Positions 22,082-30,370 of a stretch of 64,000 nt of DNA are shown here, piece after piece. The position numbers and the translations under genes were made by a program. Source of the stretch: Haliea salexigens DSM 19537. GTDB lineage: Bacteria; Pseudomonadota; Gammaproteobacteria; Pseudomonadales; Halieaceae. The DNA lies in NCBI RefSeq assembly GCF_000423125.1, contig NZ_AUHJ01000005.1, positions 124,001-188,000 on the forward strand, in the 5' to 3' direction. The notes beneath the pieces were generated by a model. That model was not told the origin of the DNA. It ran no database searches and saw only the letters and a list, made by a program, of their open reading frames with translations. Positions within the stretch are counted from its first letter, which is position 1, and every line of letters begins with the position of its first letter.

Positions 22082-23074
22082 CTACTCTGGAAACACCACC
22101 TTCCAGTCCGCTTTCATATCGATGACCGTCCAACCCTTGGTGCGTGCCTCGTCAAGTCCCTGATCCAGCCGGCCAATGCTCGACTCGCGATCATAGGCCC
22201 ACTCACGCTCGGCATCCGTGTGATGCAGGTAGAGCATCAGGCGCGGCCCGGCCCCCGCAGCGGTGTACTGCAGCATCTGCAGGTCGCCATCGGAATTGCC
22301 GGACGCCAATAGGGGGCGCCTGCCAATGTGCGAGTTGATACCCACCGGTTTGCCCGCCTTGTCATCGACGAAATCAATCTCCGGCAGGCGCACCAGAACC
22401 GGTTGGCCATCGCGCAGTTCAAAGCGGGTCTTTATGCTGCTGCCAACAACCTGTTCGGGCGGTATGCCGTATACAGATTCGACCCAGGGGCGCATGAATT
22501 CGATGCCGCCTCCAGAGACGATAAAGGTCTTAAATTCGTTCATGCGCAGGTAATCGAGCAACTCCAGCATGGGCTGGTAGACCATGTCGATATACCGTCT
22601 GTCGGTTGTCGGGTGGCGCGCCGTGGCGACCCATTCCCGCACGATGGCAGCGAACTCATCGGTAGTCATGCCGGCGTGCGTTGCCATAACGATATCGTTG
22701 ACTGCCGCCATGCCGCCGGCATGCACAACCTCGAGGTCTCCTTTCAGCAAGGCGGCAAACGGCTCCTCGGTTTGCCATTCGGGGTGTTGCGGTGCAAGCG
22801 CCCGAATGCGGTCAGCAGCGAAGAACAACTGGAAATACGCAGGCTGCTCGGCCCAAAGGTTGCCGTCATTGTCGAAGGTGGCGATACGCTCTGCGGGCGG
22901 CACGTAGTCCTCCGATCCTTCTTGCGTGACCTGCGTAACGAACGCGACGATGGCCTGTTTGGCGGCCGTGTCGTTCCAGGACGGCAGTGGATCGTGTTGC
23001 TGCGCAACGACACCATGGGAGCCGAGCAGTAAGGTGATAATCGCAAAGAGTGTTACTGGCAAAGAGCGCTTCAT
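22082..23074 (-). CDS. exported HAD-superfamily phosphatase
   Basis: 330 aa from the ATG at 23074; an in-frame TTG five codons earlier is less likely. Residues 1-25 form a signal peptide (PVTLFAIITLLLGSHGVVAQ), so the enzyme is periplasmic or secreted. HAD motif I is FDNDGNLW with Asp68 and Asp70; motif II is FIVSGGG; the acidic motif IV is SGNSDGD. A phosphoserine-phosphatase-like fold with an inserted cap is likely. The substrate is unknown. It lies downstream of the PEP-CTERM gene on the same strand, behind a terminator-like hairpin. Confidence 0.85.
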   Translation of the reverse strand: MKRSLPVTLFAIITLLLGSHGVVAQQHDPLPSWNDTAAKQAIVAFVTQVTQEGSEDYVPPAERIATFDNDGNLWAEQPAYFQLFFAADRIRALAPQHPEWQTEEPFAALLKGDLEVVHAGGMAAVNDIVMATHAGMTTDEFAAIVREWVATARHPTTDRRYIDMVYQPMLELLDYLRMNEFKTFIVSGGGIEFMRPWVESVYGIPPEQVVGSSIKTRFELRDGQPVLVRLPEIDFVDDKAGKPVGINSHIGRRPLLASGNSDGDLQMLQYTAAGAGPRLMLYLHHTDAEREWAYDRESSIGRLDQGLDEARTKGWTVIDMKADWKVVFPE

Positions 23075-23152
23075 AAGATTGGCCGGCAATGGTGACGGGA
23101 GATACCCCCGATCCTGCCTTCACACGGGCCAGAAGGCAACAAGTCATTAAAT

Positions 23153-23171
23153 AGCCCTCATTGAGAGGGCT
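23153..23171 (-). terminator. hairpin terminator after the PEP-CTERM gene
   Basis: AGCCCTC and GAGGGCT form a perfect 7-bp stem with a 5-base loop, 19 bases beyond the stop of the PEP-CTERM gene. On the minus strand it is followed by ATTTAATG, a short T-rich tail. It separates that gene from the HAD phosphatase. Confidence 0.5.
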
Positions 23172-23190
23172 TGAGGTTCGCGCAACCGAT

Positions 23191-23853
23191 CTACGCTTTC
23201 TTGCTTCGGTTCCTCCAGCCCAGTCCCGCTAAACCGAGGCCGAAAAGTGCCAGAGTGGCTGGCGCAGGAACGGGAGCCGGGGCAGGCCCAGGCCCGGAGG
23301 CCGTATCGACGTTCAGAATATGGAACTCCCACGCCCCTGTTCGGGGGTCCGAGTCGTCCCACACACCATTGAAAAGCGCTTGTGTCGCGCCACCGAAATT
23401 TTCATCAAATGTAAAATTGGGGTTGCCGTCACGCTCGAAGCCGTCTGCAAGCGAAGTGCTGACTGCGAAATTGTCGTACTGCGTAATACTTGCTTGGTAA
23501 CTGCCTGCCACAAGAAACTGAGTGAAGTAAGAGTCCCATGTGCCATGGTTGTAGGTCACGCCATTCGACTCTGTGCTGCCGACGACTTCTCCGTCGTCTT
23601 GTTCTTCAATCAGGTTCCCACTGGAATCCCAGATCGCCAGTATGGGGTCAAAACCGTTTCCCTCGTCCGGCGAGAGCCAGGAGGAAGAAAATATCGTGAC
23701 GGTACTGTCACTGGCGACTGAGAAGTCCAGTAAGACCACATCGTTGTCATTCGTGAAGGTTCCACTGAAATCAAAATCCATGGGAGCAGCGGTTGATGTG
23801 ATGGAAAGCGATGCGCAACTCAAAAACGCGCTTGCCAGGATAATTCTCTTCAT
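23191..23853 (-). CDS. PEP-CTERM sorting-domain secreted protein
   Basis: 220 aa. Signal peptide at residues 1 to about 23 (IILASAFLSCASLS). The mature part is acidic, Ser/Thr/Asp-rich, and begins DFDFSGTFTNDNDVVLLDF, close to the DVUA0089-type PEP-CTERM proteins. The C-terminus is a variant sorting signal: VPAPATLALFGLGLAGLG, then WRNRSKK, that is a Pro-Ala(-Pro) motif, one membrane helix and a basic tail. In this system exosortase (EpsH/XrtA type) cleaves at the motif and the protein becomes cell-surface or extracellular-matrix material. No exosortase gene is in this window. AGGAG lies 6 bases before the ATG. Confidence 0.88.
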   Translation of the reverse strand: MKRIILASAFLSCASLSITSTAAPMDFDFSGTFTNDNDVVLLDFSVASDSTVTIFSSSWLSPDEGNGFDPILAIWDSSGNLIEEQDDGEVVGSTESNGVTYNHGTWDSYFTQFLVAGSYQASITQYDNFAVSTSLADGFERDGNPNFTFDENFGGATQALFNGVWDDSDPRTGAWEFHILNVDTASGPGPAPAPVPAPATLALFGLGLAGLGWRNRSKKA

Positions 23854-24086
23854 GTTGGGCTCCTGCTAATTAACGTGTAACGCACTTGCTACAAAGTAAA
23901 GCAAAGTTCGTACCTGGCTAAAAAAAAGATATAAGAATCATAGTGATAGTGGATTTACAGCCGCGCCGCTCAATGCGCGGTGTAAGGAAAACCGACAGTC
24001 CCGCGGTTTGTATGCCGCGTGTGCGCCACGCTTTTCGTCACACCGTGCGGCATGCCGGGAGAAGTGAGTCGCACTACCGAGGTCGC

Positions 24087-25199
24087 TCAGTCTGGCGCCG
24101 GAAACGTCACCACCGTGCGCAGGCTCTCACCCCTGCGCATCAATTCGAAGCCATCGTTGATGCGCGGCAGTGGCAGACGGTGGCTGACCAGACTGGCCAA
24201 ATCCAGCCGCCCCTCGAGATAGTCCTGCAGCAGCAAAGGCAACTGGCTGCGGGTCTTGACGTTGCCGAGGAAGGAGCCCATCAGTGAGCGCCCCAGGAAC
24301 AGGCTTTCGGGCGGTATCGGCAGGTTCTCGCCCTGCGGTGGCATGCCCACGATCACGGCGACACCGCCGCCGGGGTGAACCATCTCCAACGCCTGACCAC
24401 CCAGACGGGTGTTACCGACACACTCGAAGCTGTAGTCAGCGCCGCCCCCCGTCATCTCGCAAATGACAGACACCAGATCACCTTCGAGGCCCCGTGGGTC
24501 TATAAAGTCGGTGGCGCCAAAGCGATGCGCCGCTTCCGCCCGTTCGGGATTAGTGTCGACCCCGATGATCCGGCTGGCGCCCACCATCCGCGCCCCCTGC
24601 ACTACATTCAGGCCAACCCCACCCAGACCGAGCACGACGACGACGCTGCCAGTTTCCACTTGTGCGGTATACAGCACGGCGCCCACGCCAGTGGCCACGC
24701 AACAGCCTACCGTGCAGGCCAGGTCGAATGGCACCTCGCGGGGAATGCGGGCTACGTTCATCTCCTTCACCACTACGTGATTGGCGAAAGTGCCCAGGCT
24801 GGCATAGGCCGCAATCGTCTCTCCGTCCAGAGAGAAGGGAGACTCAGCCCGGCCCATGCTGGCGTAGAAGTGCTCGCAGAGATTGGTTTTGCCGCCGCAG
24901 CAGGCTGCACACTCCCCACACTCCGGAATGGACAGTGGCACCACGTGGTCCCCCGGCGCCACGCTGGTGACGGCACTGCCGCAGGCCACCACCACGCCGG
25001 CACCTTCGTGTCCCGGCACCACAGGGAAGGGAAATGGCGCGTTACTACCGTCAATCTGCAGCAGGTCGGAGTGGCAGAGGCCGGTAGCGCGAATTTCCAC
25101 CAGCACCTCGTCCGGCAGAGGGTCCCTTAGCACCAGACGTTCCAGAGTCAACGGCTCACCGGGAACGCGGCACACCGCCGCGCGCGTAATCATTGGCAT
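24087..25199 (-). CDS. zinc-dependent alcohol dehydrogenase (class III-like MDR)
   Basis: 370 aa. Catalytic zinc ligands are Cys42 (TGLCHSD), His64 and Glu65 (PGHEGAG) and the later Cys in VGCCVATGVG. The structural zinc cluster Cys94, Cys97, Cys100 and Cys108 is complete. The NAD-binding GLGGVGLNVVQGARM and an acidic GVDTNPER after beta-2 indicate NAD+. The whole resembles class III/aryl-alcohol dehydrogenases. It follows the LysR gene on the same strand across 151 bases in which nothing is recognised. The substrate is unknown. Confidence 0.93.
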   Translation of the reverse strand: MPMITRAAVCRVPGEPLTLERLVLRDPLPDEVLVEIRATGLCHSDLLQIDGSNAPFPFPVVPGHEGAGVVVACGSAVTSVAPGDHVVPLSIPECGECAACCGGKTNLCEHFYASMGRAESPFSLDGETIAAYASLGTFANHVVVKEMNVARIPREVPFDLACTVGCCVATGVGAVLYTAQVETGSVVVVLGLGGVGLNVVQGARMVGASRIIGVDTNPERAEAAHRFGATDFIDPRGLEGDLVSVICEMTGGGADYSFECVGNTRLGGQALEMVHPGGGVAVIVGMPPQGENLPIPPESLFLGRSLMGSFLGNVKTRSQLPLLLQDYLEGRLDLASLVSHRLPLPRINDGFELMRRGESLRTVVTFPAPD

Positions 25200-25350
25200 G
25201 CTCTGTACTCCCAGATGCGCTTATTTACCTGCGTAGCATACGCTTGTAGAAGACATTCAATTAACACGCCGCAACAGAACACGCTGTTCGTCCAAGCCTA
25301 ACAATCGCCTGTCACCCACTAAGGGCTTTTTTGCGGGAACAGTTTCGACT

Positions 25351-26247
25351 TCACGCGCGCCAGCGCTTGATGAAGTCGAGGAGCTGACGCAGGGCCTGGG
25401 GCATGTGCCGTGTGCGCAGGTAGTAGATATAAAACGGTGGCAGGGTCACCGTCCAGTCCGTCAGGAGAGAAACAAGGTTGCCCGCACTGAGATGCGCCTC
25501 GACGTCCGGTTCCAGGAGGTAACCAATGCCTTCGCCAGCCAGCAACGCCTCAAGCGACAGGGCCTCGTCGTCCACCACCAGGTTGCCGGAGGGCTGAAAG
25601 TCAAAACGGCGCTTCCCGCGCTGGAAGCGCCAGGGAAAAACCGTGCCGCTCTGGGTGTGACGCATGCGCAGGCAGTTGTGACTGCGAAGGTCCTCAGGGC
25701 TTTCCGGCCGACCGTATTGCTGAAGATAGGCCGGGGCTGCCACCACATGCAGGGGCCATTCGCCTGTCAGGGGAAGCGCGATCATGTCTTTTTCCAGCAA
25801 ATGTCCAACCCGCACCCCCGCATCGTAGTGACTCTCGACAATATTGCTGATGCCATCATCCACCGTGATGTCCACTTCGATACGGGGGTACTCGCGATGA
25901 AAATCCACAGCCAGCCTGGCTAGCACGAGTCGAGCCGCCGCCCGCGAGCACACAAGCCTCACCTGCCCACGATCGCCCTCCCCCAGATCCGCCACCGCCT
26001 CCACTGCGCGGCCCAGTTCCGCCAACAGGGGCTGTAATTGCGCCCGCAGCTGCTCGCCCCCTCCGGTCAGGCTCACGCTGCGTGTGGTACGGTTGAACAG
26101 CTGCACGCCCAGGCGGTCTTCCAGATTGCTGACGGTCTGGCTCAGGGTGGACGGCGCCAGGCCCAGGTGCGCAGCCGCGCGCCGGAAATTGCAGCGCTCG
26201 GCCACCGCCAAAAAGGCCTCGAGTTGTGCGTATTCCGCGCCCTTCAT
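25351..26247 (-). CDS. LysR-family transcriptional regulator
   Basis: 298 aa. Residues about 5-65 are the LysR winged helix-turn-helix (LEAFLAVAERCNFRRAAAHLGLAPSTLSQTVSNLEDRLG, seen in order). The remainder is a periplasmic-binding-protein-like effector domain of the CrgA/AaeR-like subgroup, with a conserved hydrophobic core around VRVGHLLEKDMIALPL. It is divergent from the aldo/keto reductase and GMC oxidoreductase genes (107 bases between start codons), which by the usual LysR logic are its likely targets. The effector is unknown. Confidence 0.95.
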   Translation of the reverse strand: MKGAEYAQLEAFLAVAERCNFRRAAAHLGLAPSTLSQTVSNLEDRLGVQLFNRTTRSVSLTGGGEQLRAQLQPLLAELGRAVEAVADLGEGDRGQVRLVCSRAAARLVLARLAVDFHREYPRIEVDITVDDGISNIVESHYDAGVRVGHLLEKDMIALPLTGEWPLHVVAAPAYLQQYGRPESPEDLRSHNCLRMRHTQSGTVFPWRFQRGKRRFDFQPSGNLVVDDEALSLEALLAGEGIGYLLEPDVEAHLSAGNLVSLLTDWTVTLPPFYIYYLRTRHMPQALRQLLDFIKRWRA

Positions 26248-26354
26248 TGTTTTGCCTCGCCGAACATGTCATTCGCATTATGCGGGATTATCAGCCGTGT
26301 TGCAGTTGCCTACACTGTTCAACACCGTCGTACACGATGCAGGAGATATGCGGC

Positions 26355-27326
26355 ATGCAAAAATTGGCACTTCCCGGAACCCCGCTACAGGTCAGTCAGC
26401 TTTGCCTGGGCACCAATCAATTCGGCACCGCCTTGAACGATCAGCAGGCGGGCGCGATCCTTGACGCCTTTGCCGCTTGCGGTGGCAATTTCATCGATAC
26501 CGCGCGCTCCTACGGCGACTGGATTCCCGATGCCCCTCGCGGCGCCAGCGAACAGTGCCTCGGTCGACTGCTGCAGGAGCGCGACCGGCAACAGTGGGTG
26601 CTCGCCACCAAGGGTTGCGAATTTGACTACCGCGCCGGTGATTTCGCCCTGCGGGTCAGCCCGGAGCACCTGCGGGAAGACCTGGCCAACAGCCTGGAAG
26701 CCCTGCAGACCGACTACATCGACCTGTACTGGCTGCACCGGGACGACCCCTCGCAGCCGGTCGGCACTGTCGTCGACGCCCTGGTCGCCGAGCAGAAGGC
26801 GGGTCGCATTCGCTACTTTGGCTGCTCCAACTGGAGCCCTGAGCGTATTCAGGAGGCGCAGAACTACGCACGCAGTATCGGGCACGCTGGTTTCGTGGCC
26901 TGCCAGCCCATGTGGGGCCTGGCGGAACCCGATCGGCAAGCCATGCAAATGTACTCCCCCGGGGGCTACTACGACGACGGCTATCAAGCCCTGCACGGCG
27001 AAGGCCTGACCATGATTCCCTACTCCAGCCAGAGCCGCGGCTTTTTTTACAAGCTGGCCACTGGCGGCGAGGACAGCCTGCCCGACAACCTGCGTGCACT
27101 CTATTTGAACGATGCCAACCGTAATCGCCTGCCGGTGCTGCAGCGACTGGCTCAGGCACGTGGCGTTAGCATCAACCAGATTGCACTGGCCTACCTGCTC
27201 TCCCAGCCCCACACCACCGTGCCGATCATCGGCGCCAGCCGACCGGAACAGCTGGCGGACTCCGACGGTGCCTGTCGGGTGACCCTGAGCCAGGCTGAGC
27301 TCGACGCACTGCACCAGGGTAAGTAG
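26355..27326 (+). CDS. aldo/keto reductase
   Basis: 323 aa from the ATG at 26355, with AGGAG nine bases upstream; the open frame upstream overlaps the LysR promoter and start. The catalytic tetrad is complete: Asp48 and Tyr53 (FIDTARSYG), Lys86 (LATKG) and His128 (YWLHRDD). The C-terminal cofactor loop is PIIGASRPEQLAD. The TIM-barrel protein reduces carbonyls with NADPH. The GMC oxidoreductase follows 9 bases later, so the two probably form one transcript. Confidence 0.94.
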   Translation: MQKLALPGTPLQVSQLCLGTNQFGTALNDQQAGAILDAFAACGGNFIDTARSYGDWIPDAPRGASEQCLGRLLQERDRQQWVLATKGCEFDYRAGDFALRVSPEHLREDLANSLEALQTDYIDLYWLHRDDPSQPVGTVVDALVAEQKAGRIRYFGCSNWSPERIQEAQNYARSIGHAGFVACQPMWGLAEPDRQAMQMYSPGGYYDDGYQALHGEGLTMIPYSSQSRGFFYKLATGGEDSLPDNLRALYLNDANRNRLPVLQRLAQARGVSINQIALAYLLSQPHTTVPIIGASRPEQLADSDGACRVTLSQAELDALHQGK

Positions 27327-27335
27327 CTCCCCGAC

Positions 27336-28961
27336 ATGGCAACACGGGACTACGATTACATCATTGTCGGCGGCGGCTCCGCCGGCTGCGTACTGGCCGC
27401 ACGCCTCAGCGAAGCCTCGGATACCAGCGTGTTGTTGCTGGAGGCCGGCGGCCGGGACCGCAATCCCCTGCTGCGCGCCCCCGGGGCATTGCTGCCGATC
27501 ATGCTCTCTGGCGCCTGGGCCTGGCCCTACCTGTCTCAGCCGCAGGAACACCTGGACAACCGCAGCCTGTACACGCCACGCGGCAAGGTTCTTGGCGGCT
27601 CCAGTAGTATCAACGGGATGGTTTATGATCGCGGCGTGCCCGCGGATTACGATGACTGGGCTGCCCAGGGCTGTGATGGCTGGTCCTGGGCCGAGGTTCT
27701 GCCCTATTTCCGTCGGGCGGAGCACTTTCACCCGGCACAGAATGAGTGGCACGGCCACGATGGCCCTATACAGGTGACTCGTCCCGGTGTCCGCCACCCC
27801 TTCGCCCTGGCGTTTATCGAAGCCGGCCAGCAGGCTGGTTACCCCTACAATGACGACACCAACGGTGCCGTGCGGGAAGGCTTCGGCCCTACCGATGTCA
27901 CCGTCGACAGGGGCAAACGCTGCAGTGCCAGTCGCGCCTACCTCGCACCGGTGAAGGCGCGCGCCAATCTGACCATCCTCACGGATGCGCTGGTGGAAAA
28001 AGTCCTGGTTGAGCAAGGTCGGGCAAGCGGAGTGCAGGTGCGGCATCGGGGCCAGGTAGCAGCGTTCAGTGCGAGGCGGGAAGTTATTATCAGTGCCGGC
28101 GCGATCGCCTCGCCGCAATTGCTGATGCTCTCGGGCATTGGACCCGCTGAACATCTGCGAGAGCATGGCATTGAGCCCGTGCTCGACTTGCAGGGAGTAG
28201 GCCAGAATCTGCAGGACCACCTCGCAGCCACCGTGAAGTTCACCTCACCGGCGAAAATTTCGCTGTTCAAGTACCTCAGTCCGTTACGGGGCGCGCTGGC
28301 TCTCGCCCGCTATACCCTGCTGCGTACAGGCCCGCTGGCGGACCCCGGCATGGAGGCTGTCGCGTACCTGAAATCGGACCCCTCTCTCGCGGACCCGGAC
28401 ATAAAACTATTGCTGCTGCTTGCGCTCTACCGCAACCACGGCCGCGAGCTGATTCCCCAGCACGGTTTCGGTGTGCACATCAATGTCGTCAAGCCCGATA
28501 GCTGCGGCTCCCTGCGGCTGGCCAGCGCCGACCCGGCGGCACCGCCGCTGATCGACCAGAACTACCTGGCCAGCGAACGTGACCGCGACACCCTGCGCAG
28601 GGGTATTCGTCTGGCGCGGGAGATCTTCAGCCAGCCTGCCTTTGATCGCTGGCGCGGGCACGAACTCGACCCCGGTGTTGACGTGCAGAGCGACGCCGAG
28701 ATCGACCGCTATATTCGCGAACAGGCGGACGCCGACTACCACGCCTGCGGCACCTGCAGAATGGGCACTGGCGAAATGGCGGTGGTAGACCCGCAACTGC
28801 GCCTGCGCGGCATCGATGGGCTGCGAGTGGTTGATGCCTCGGTCATGCCGCGGCTGGTCAGCGGCAACACCAACATGCCGGTCATCATGGTCGCAGAGAA
28901 AGCGGCGGATCTCATCGCTGGTAAAACAAACACAGAGGCGCAGCCTAGGCCTTCAAGATAA
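27336..28961 (+). CDS. GMC-family FAD oxidoreductase (choline/alcohol dehydrogenase-like)
   Basis: 541 aa. The N-terminal FAD motif DYIIVGGGSAGCVLAARLSE is at residues 7-26. GMC signature 1 is TPRGKVLGGSSSINGMVY, and signature 2 lies around SAGAIASPQLLMLSGIGP. The C-terminal block has ADYHACGTCRMG, where the His is the catalytic-base region, and VDASVMPRLVSGNTNMP. Relatives oxidise choline, PEG or aliphatic alcohols to aldehydes; the substrate is not clear here. Its end overlaps the convergent YedK gene by 17 bases. Confidence 0.94.
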   Translation: MATRDYDYIIVGGGSAGCVLAARLSEASDTSVLLLEAGGRDRNPLLRAPGALLPIMLSGAWAWPYLSQPQEHLDNRSLYTPRGKVLGGSSSINGMVYDRGVPADYDDWAAQGCDGWSWAEVLPYFRRAEHFHPAQNEWHGHDGPIQVTRPGVRHPFALAFIEAGQQAGYPYNDDTNGAVREGFGPTDVTVDRGKRCSASRAYLAPVKARANLTILTDALVEKVLVEQGRASGVQVRHRGQVAAFSARREVIISAGAIASPQLLMLSGIGPAEHLREHGIEPVLDLQGVGQNLQDHLAATVKFTSPAKISLFKYLSPLRGALALARYTLLRTGPLADPGMEAVAYLKSDPSLADPDIKLLLLLALYRNHGRELIPQHGFGVHINVVKPDSCGSLRLASADPAAPPLIDQNYLASERDRDTLRRGIRLAREIFSQPAFDRWRGHELDPGVDVQSDAEIDRYIREQADADYHACGTCRMGTGEMAVVDPQLRLRGIDGLRVVDASVMPRLVSGNTNMPVIMVAEKAADLIAGKTNTEAQPRPSR

Positions 28962-29613
28962 CCGAGTCATTGATGGGCTCGAACAGCTCAGGATCTTTTT
29001 CTGTAGACCTGCCCACAGCCTTGCTGACTGGGTACAGCCTCAGGTTGTATTTGAGTACAGGCGCCAGGATAGGGTCGTCGGGGTCGATAGGCTTGGTATT
29101 GTCCAACCAGCGAGCACGCTCCTGCTGCGCTAGCATCACCGGCATTCTGTTGTGCCAGGGCCGGAAGGTATCAGCAGCCTGAGTGGTAACCAGCGTGCAG
29201 GACAAAAACGGCGCCTCACTGCCGTGCCAAACGTCCCAGAGTGCGGCTACGGCGATGGCTTGCTCGTCATTGGTGATAACCCACGGCTGCTTCTGGCCGC
29301 TCTCCGCCCGCCATTCGATGAAGTTCGACATGGGCACAATGCCACGCTGTGATCGAAACGGCTTCCTGAAGGCTGGACTGCTTGCCAGCGACTCCGCACG
29401 GGCGTTAAACATGCTGTATTTCGTATCGACCCCTTTCGCCCAGGAAGGTACCAGCCACCAGCGCGCAAAATCGGCATGACCTTCGTGAAGCAGCAACACA
29501 TCTTCGGTCGGCGCAACGTTGTAGCGCGGCGCTGGGAGCGTGAGGCCAATGTTCAGCTCATCCAGAAGTCCCTGGAGACCAGGCAGGTGAGTGATGTTGA
29601 AGCGGCCGCACAT
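28945..29613 (-). CDS. SOS-response-associated peptidase/abasic-site crosslinker (YedK/HMCES family)
   Basis: 222 aa. It begins MCGRF, and Cys2 is the residue that, after removal of Met1, forms a thiazolidine link with abasic sites in single-stranded DNA. Other family landmarks are PRYNVAPTE (active-site Asn), SNFIEWR (Glu) and the His in HNRMPVML. It shields abasic sites during replication. The tail-to-tail overlap with the GMC gene is 17 bases. It sits immediately outside the left att repeat of the integrated element. Confidence 0.94.
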   Translation of the reverse strand: MCGRFNITHLPGLQGLLDELNIGLTLPAPRYNVAPTEDVLLLHEGHADFARWWLVPSWAKGVDTKYSMFNARAESLASSPAFRKPFRSQRGIVPMSNFIEWRAESGQKQPWVITNDEQAIAVAALWDVWHGSEAPFLSCTLVTTQAADTFRPWHNRMPVMLAQQERARWLDNTKPIDPDDPILAPVLKYNLRLYPVSKAVGRSTEKDPELFEPINDSVILKA

Positions 29614-29691
29614 GCCAGCACCTTAGTATAGATCCCGCGAAGCCGCCAGAAGCCATGGTGCGCAGTGCATGAGGCTGTCTTTAGGTTTTTG

Positions 29692-29760
29692 CAGGCATAG
29701 CAATGCCCCGGCGTGATGCCGAAGTACGCTATTCAATAGGGAGATGGAGGCTCGGGTCGG
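29692..29760. repeat. left attachment repeat (attL), 69 bp
   Basis: Identical over all 69 bases to 34281-34349. It begins CAGGCATAGCAATGCC and ends GGCTCGGGTCGG. The last part corresponds to the 16 final bases of tRNA-Cys, so this copy is the severed tRNA end left by site-specific integration. The preceding and following bases differ from the other copy. Confidence 0.9.
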
Positions 29761-29769
29761 CAATGCCGG

Positions 29770-29784
29770 GCAAGCCTAGTGTTT
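29770..29784 (+). repeat. possible integrase arm-site copy 1
   Basis: GCAAGCCTAGTGTTT begins 10 bases inside the left att repeat. It matches 13 of 15 bases with 34255-34269, which ends 11 bases before the right repeat. In a circular form the two would flank the core in the same orientation, as integrase arm sites often do. This is inference from position. Confidence 0.35.
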
Positions 29785-29832
29785 GCTCCTACGCACTAGT
29801 AGAACTATCCTGCTGACAATTCATAGTTGAGC

Positions 29833-30240
29833 ATGGACGCCGTGAAACTCGCCATACAGATTGCCGCCGGGATACTCATCGCAGCCTTCGTCCTGATCGG
29901 GATTGGCATGGGCTTTACCTACGCTTCCCTGAAAGCGGCAGAGGAGCACTTAGAACAGTTGGCCCAAGAACAGAGTGCCAAAACTGAGGCCCGCCGTCAG
30001 GCACAAGCTGCCGAAACTGAGAGCAAACGCCAAGCCCAGTTGGTTCTTAAAGAAAATGAGCGGCGCCGGAAATCTGAGCAACGGGCAAGGGCCGAGATCG
30101 ACCGACAACGCCAAATAGCCTTCGAACGGCAGTATGACGCTCCTGAGGGCTGCGAGAACCCGAGTTCAGAACGCCAATTCATTGAGTGTGCCAATGATAA
30201 AATACGCGCCAGGCGAGAATTCCTGGAAAAAACACCATGA
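29833..30240 (+). CDS. small membrane-anchored coiled-coil protein
   Basis: 135 aa from the ATG at 29833; a TTG two codons earlier is possible, and neither has a clear ribosome site. Residues about 8-32 form one membrane helix (IAAGILIAAFVLIGIGMGF). Residues about 35-100 are a charged coiled coil rich in Ala, Gln, Glu, Arg and Lys. The tail has two Cys (EGCENPSSERQFIECANDK). I do not recognise a family. It is the first cargo gene inside the left att repeat, reading the same way as the HNH gene. Confidence 0.6.
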   Translation: MDAVKLAIQIAAGILIAAFVLIGIGMGFTYASLKAAEEHLEQLAQEQSAKTEARRQAQAAETESKRQAQLVLKENERRRKSEQRARAEIDRQRQIAFERQYDAPEGCENPSSERQFIECANDKIRARREFLEKTP

Positions 30241-30370
30241 AGGCCCAGCAGTGAAATTGATGGTCTGTTTTAACTAATCCTCCCGAAGCTGATCGAGTTC
30301 AATCGGTAAATCGGACTTCCGACGATTTGTAGACACTAGTTGCCCTGAGCGGCCCCAAAGGTAAATGCAC

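Noticed and set aside
26385-28220. 611-codon open frame antisense to the aldo/keto reductase and GMC genes
   Set aside because: It mirrors two genes with complete catalytic motifs; GC-rich third positions leave long antisense frames free of stops, and the peptide shows no domain.
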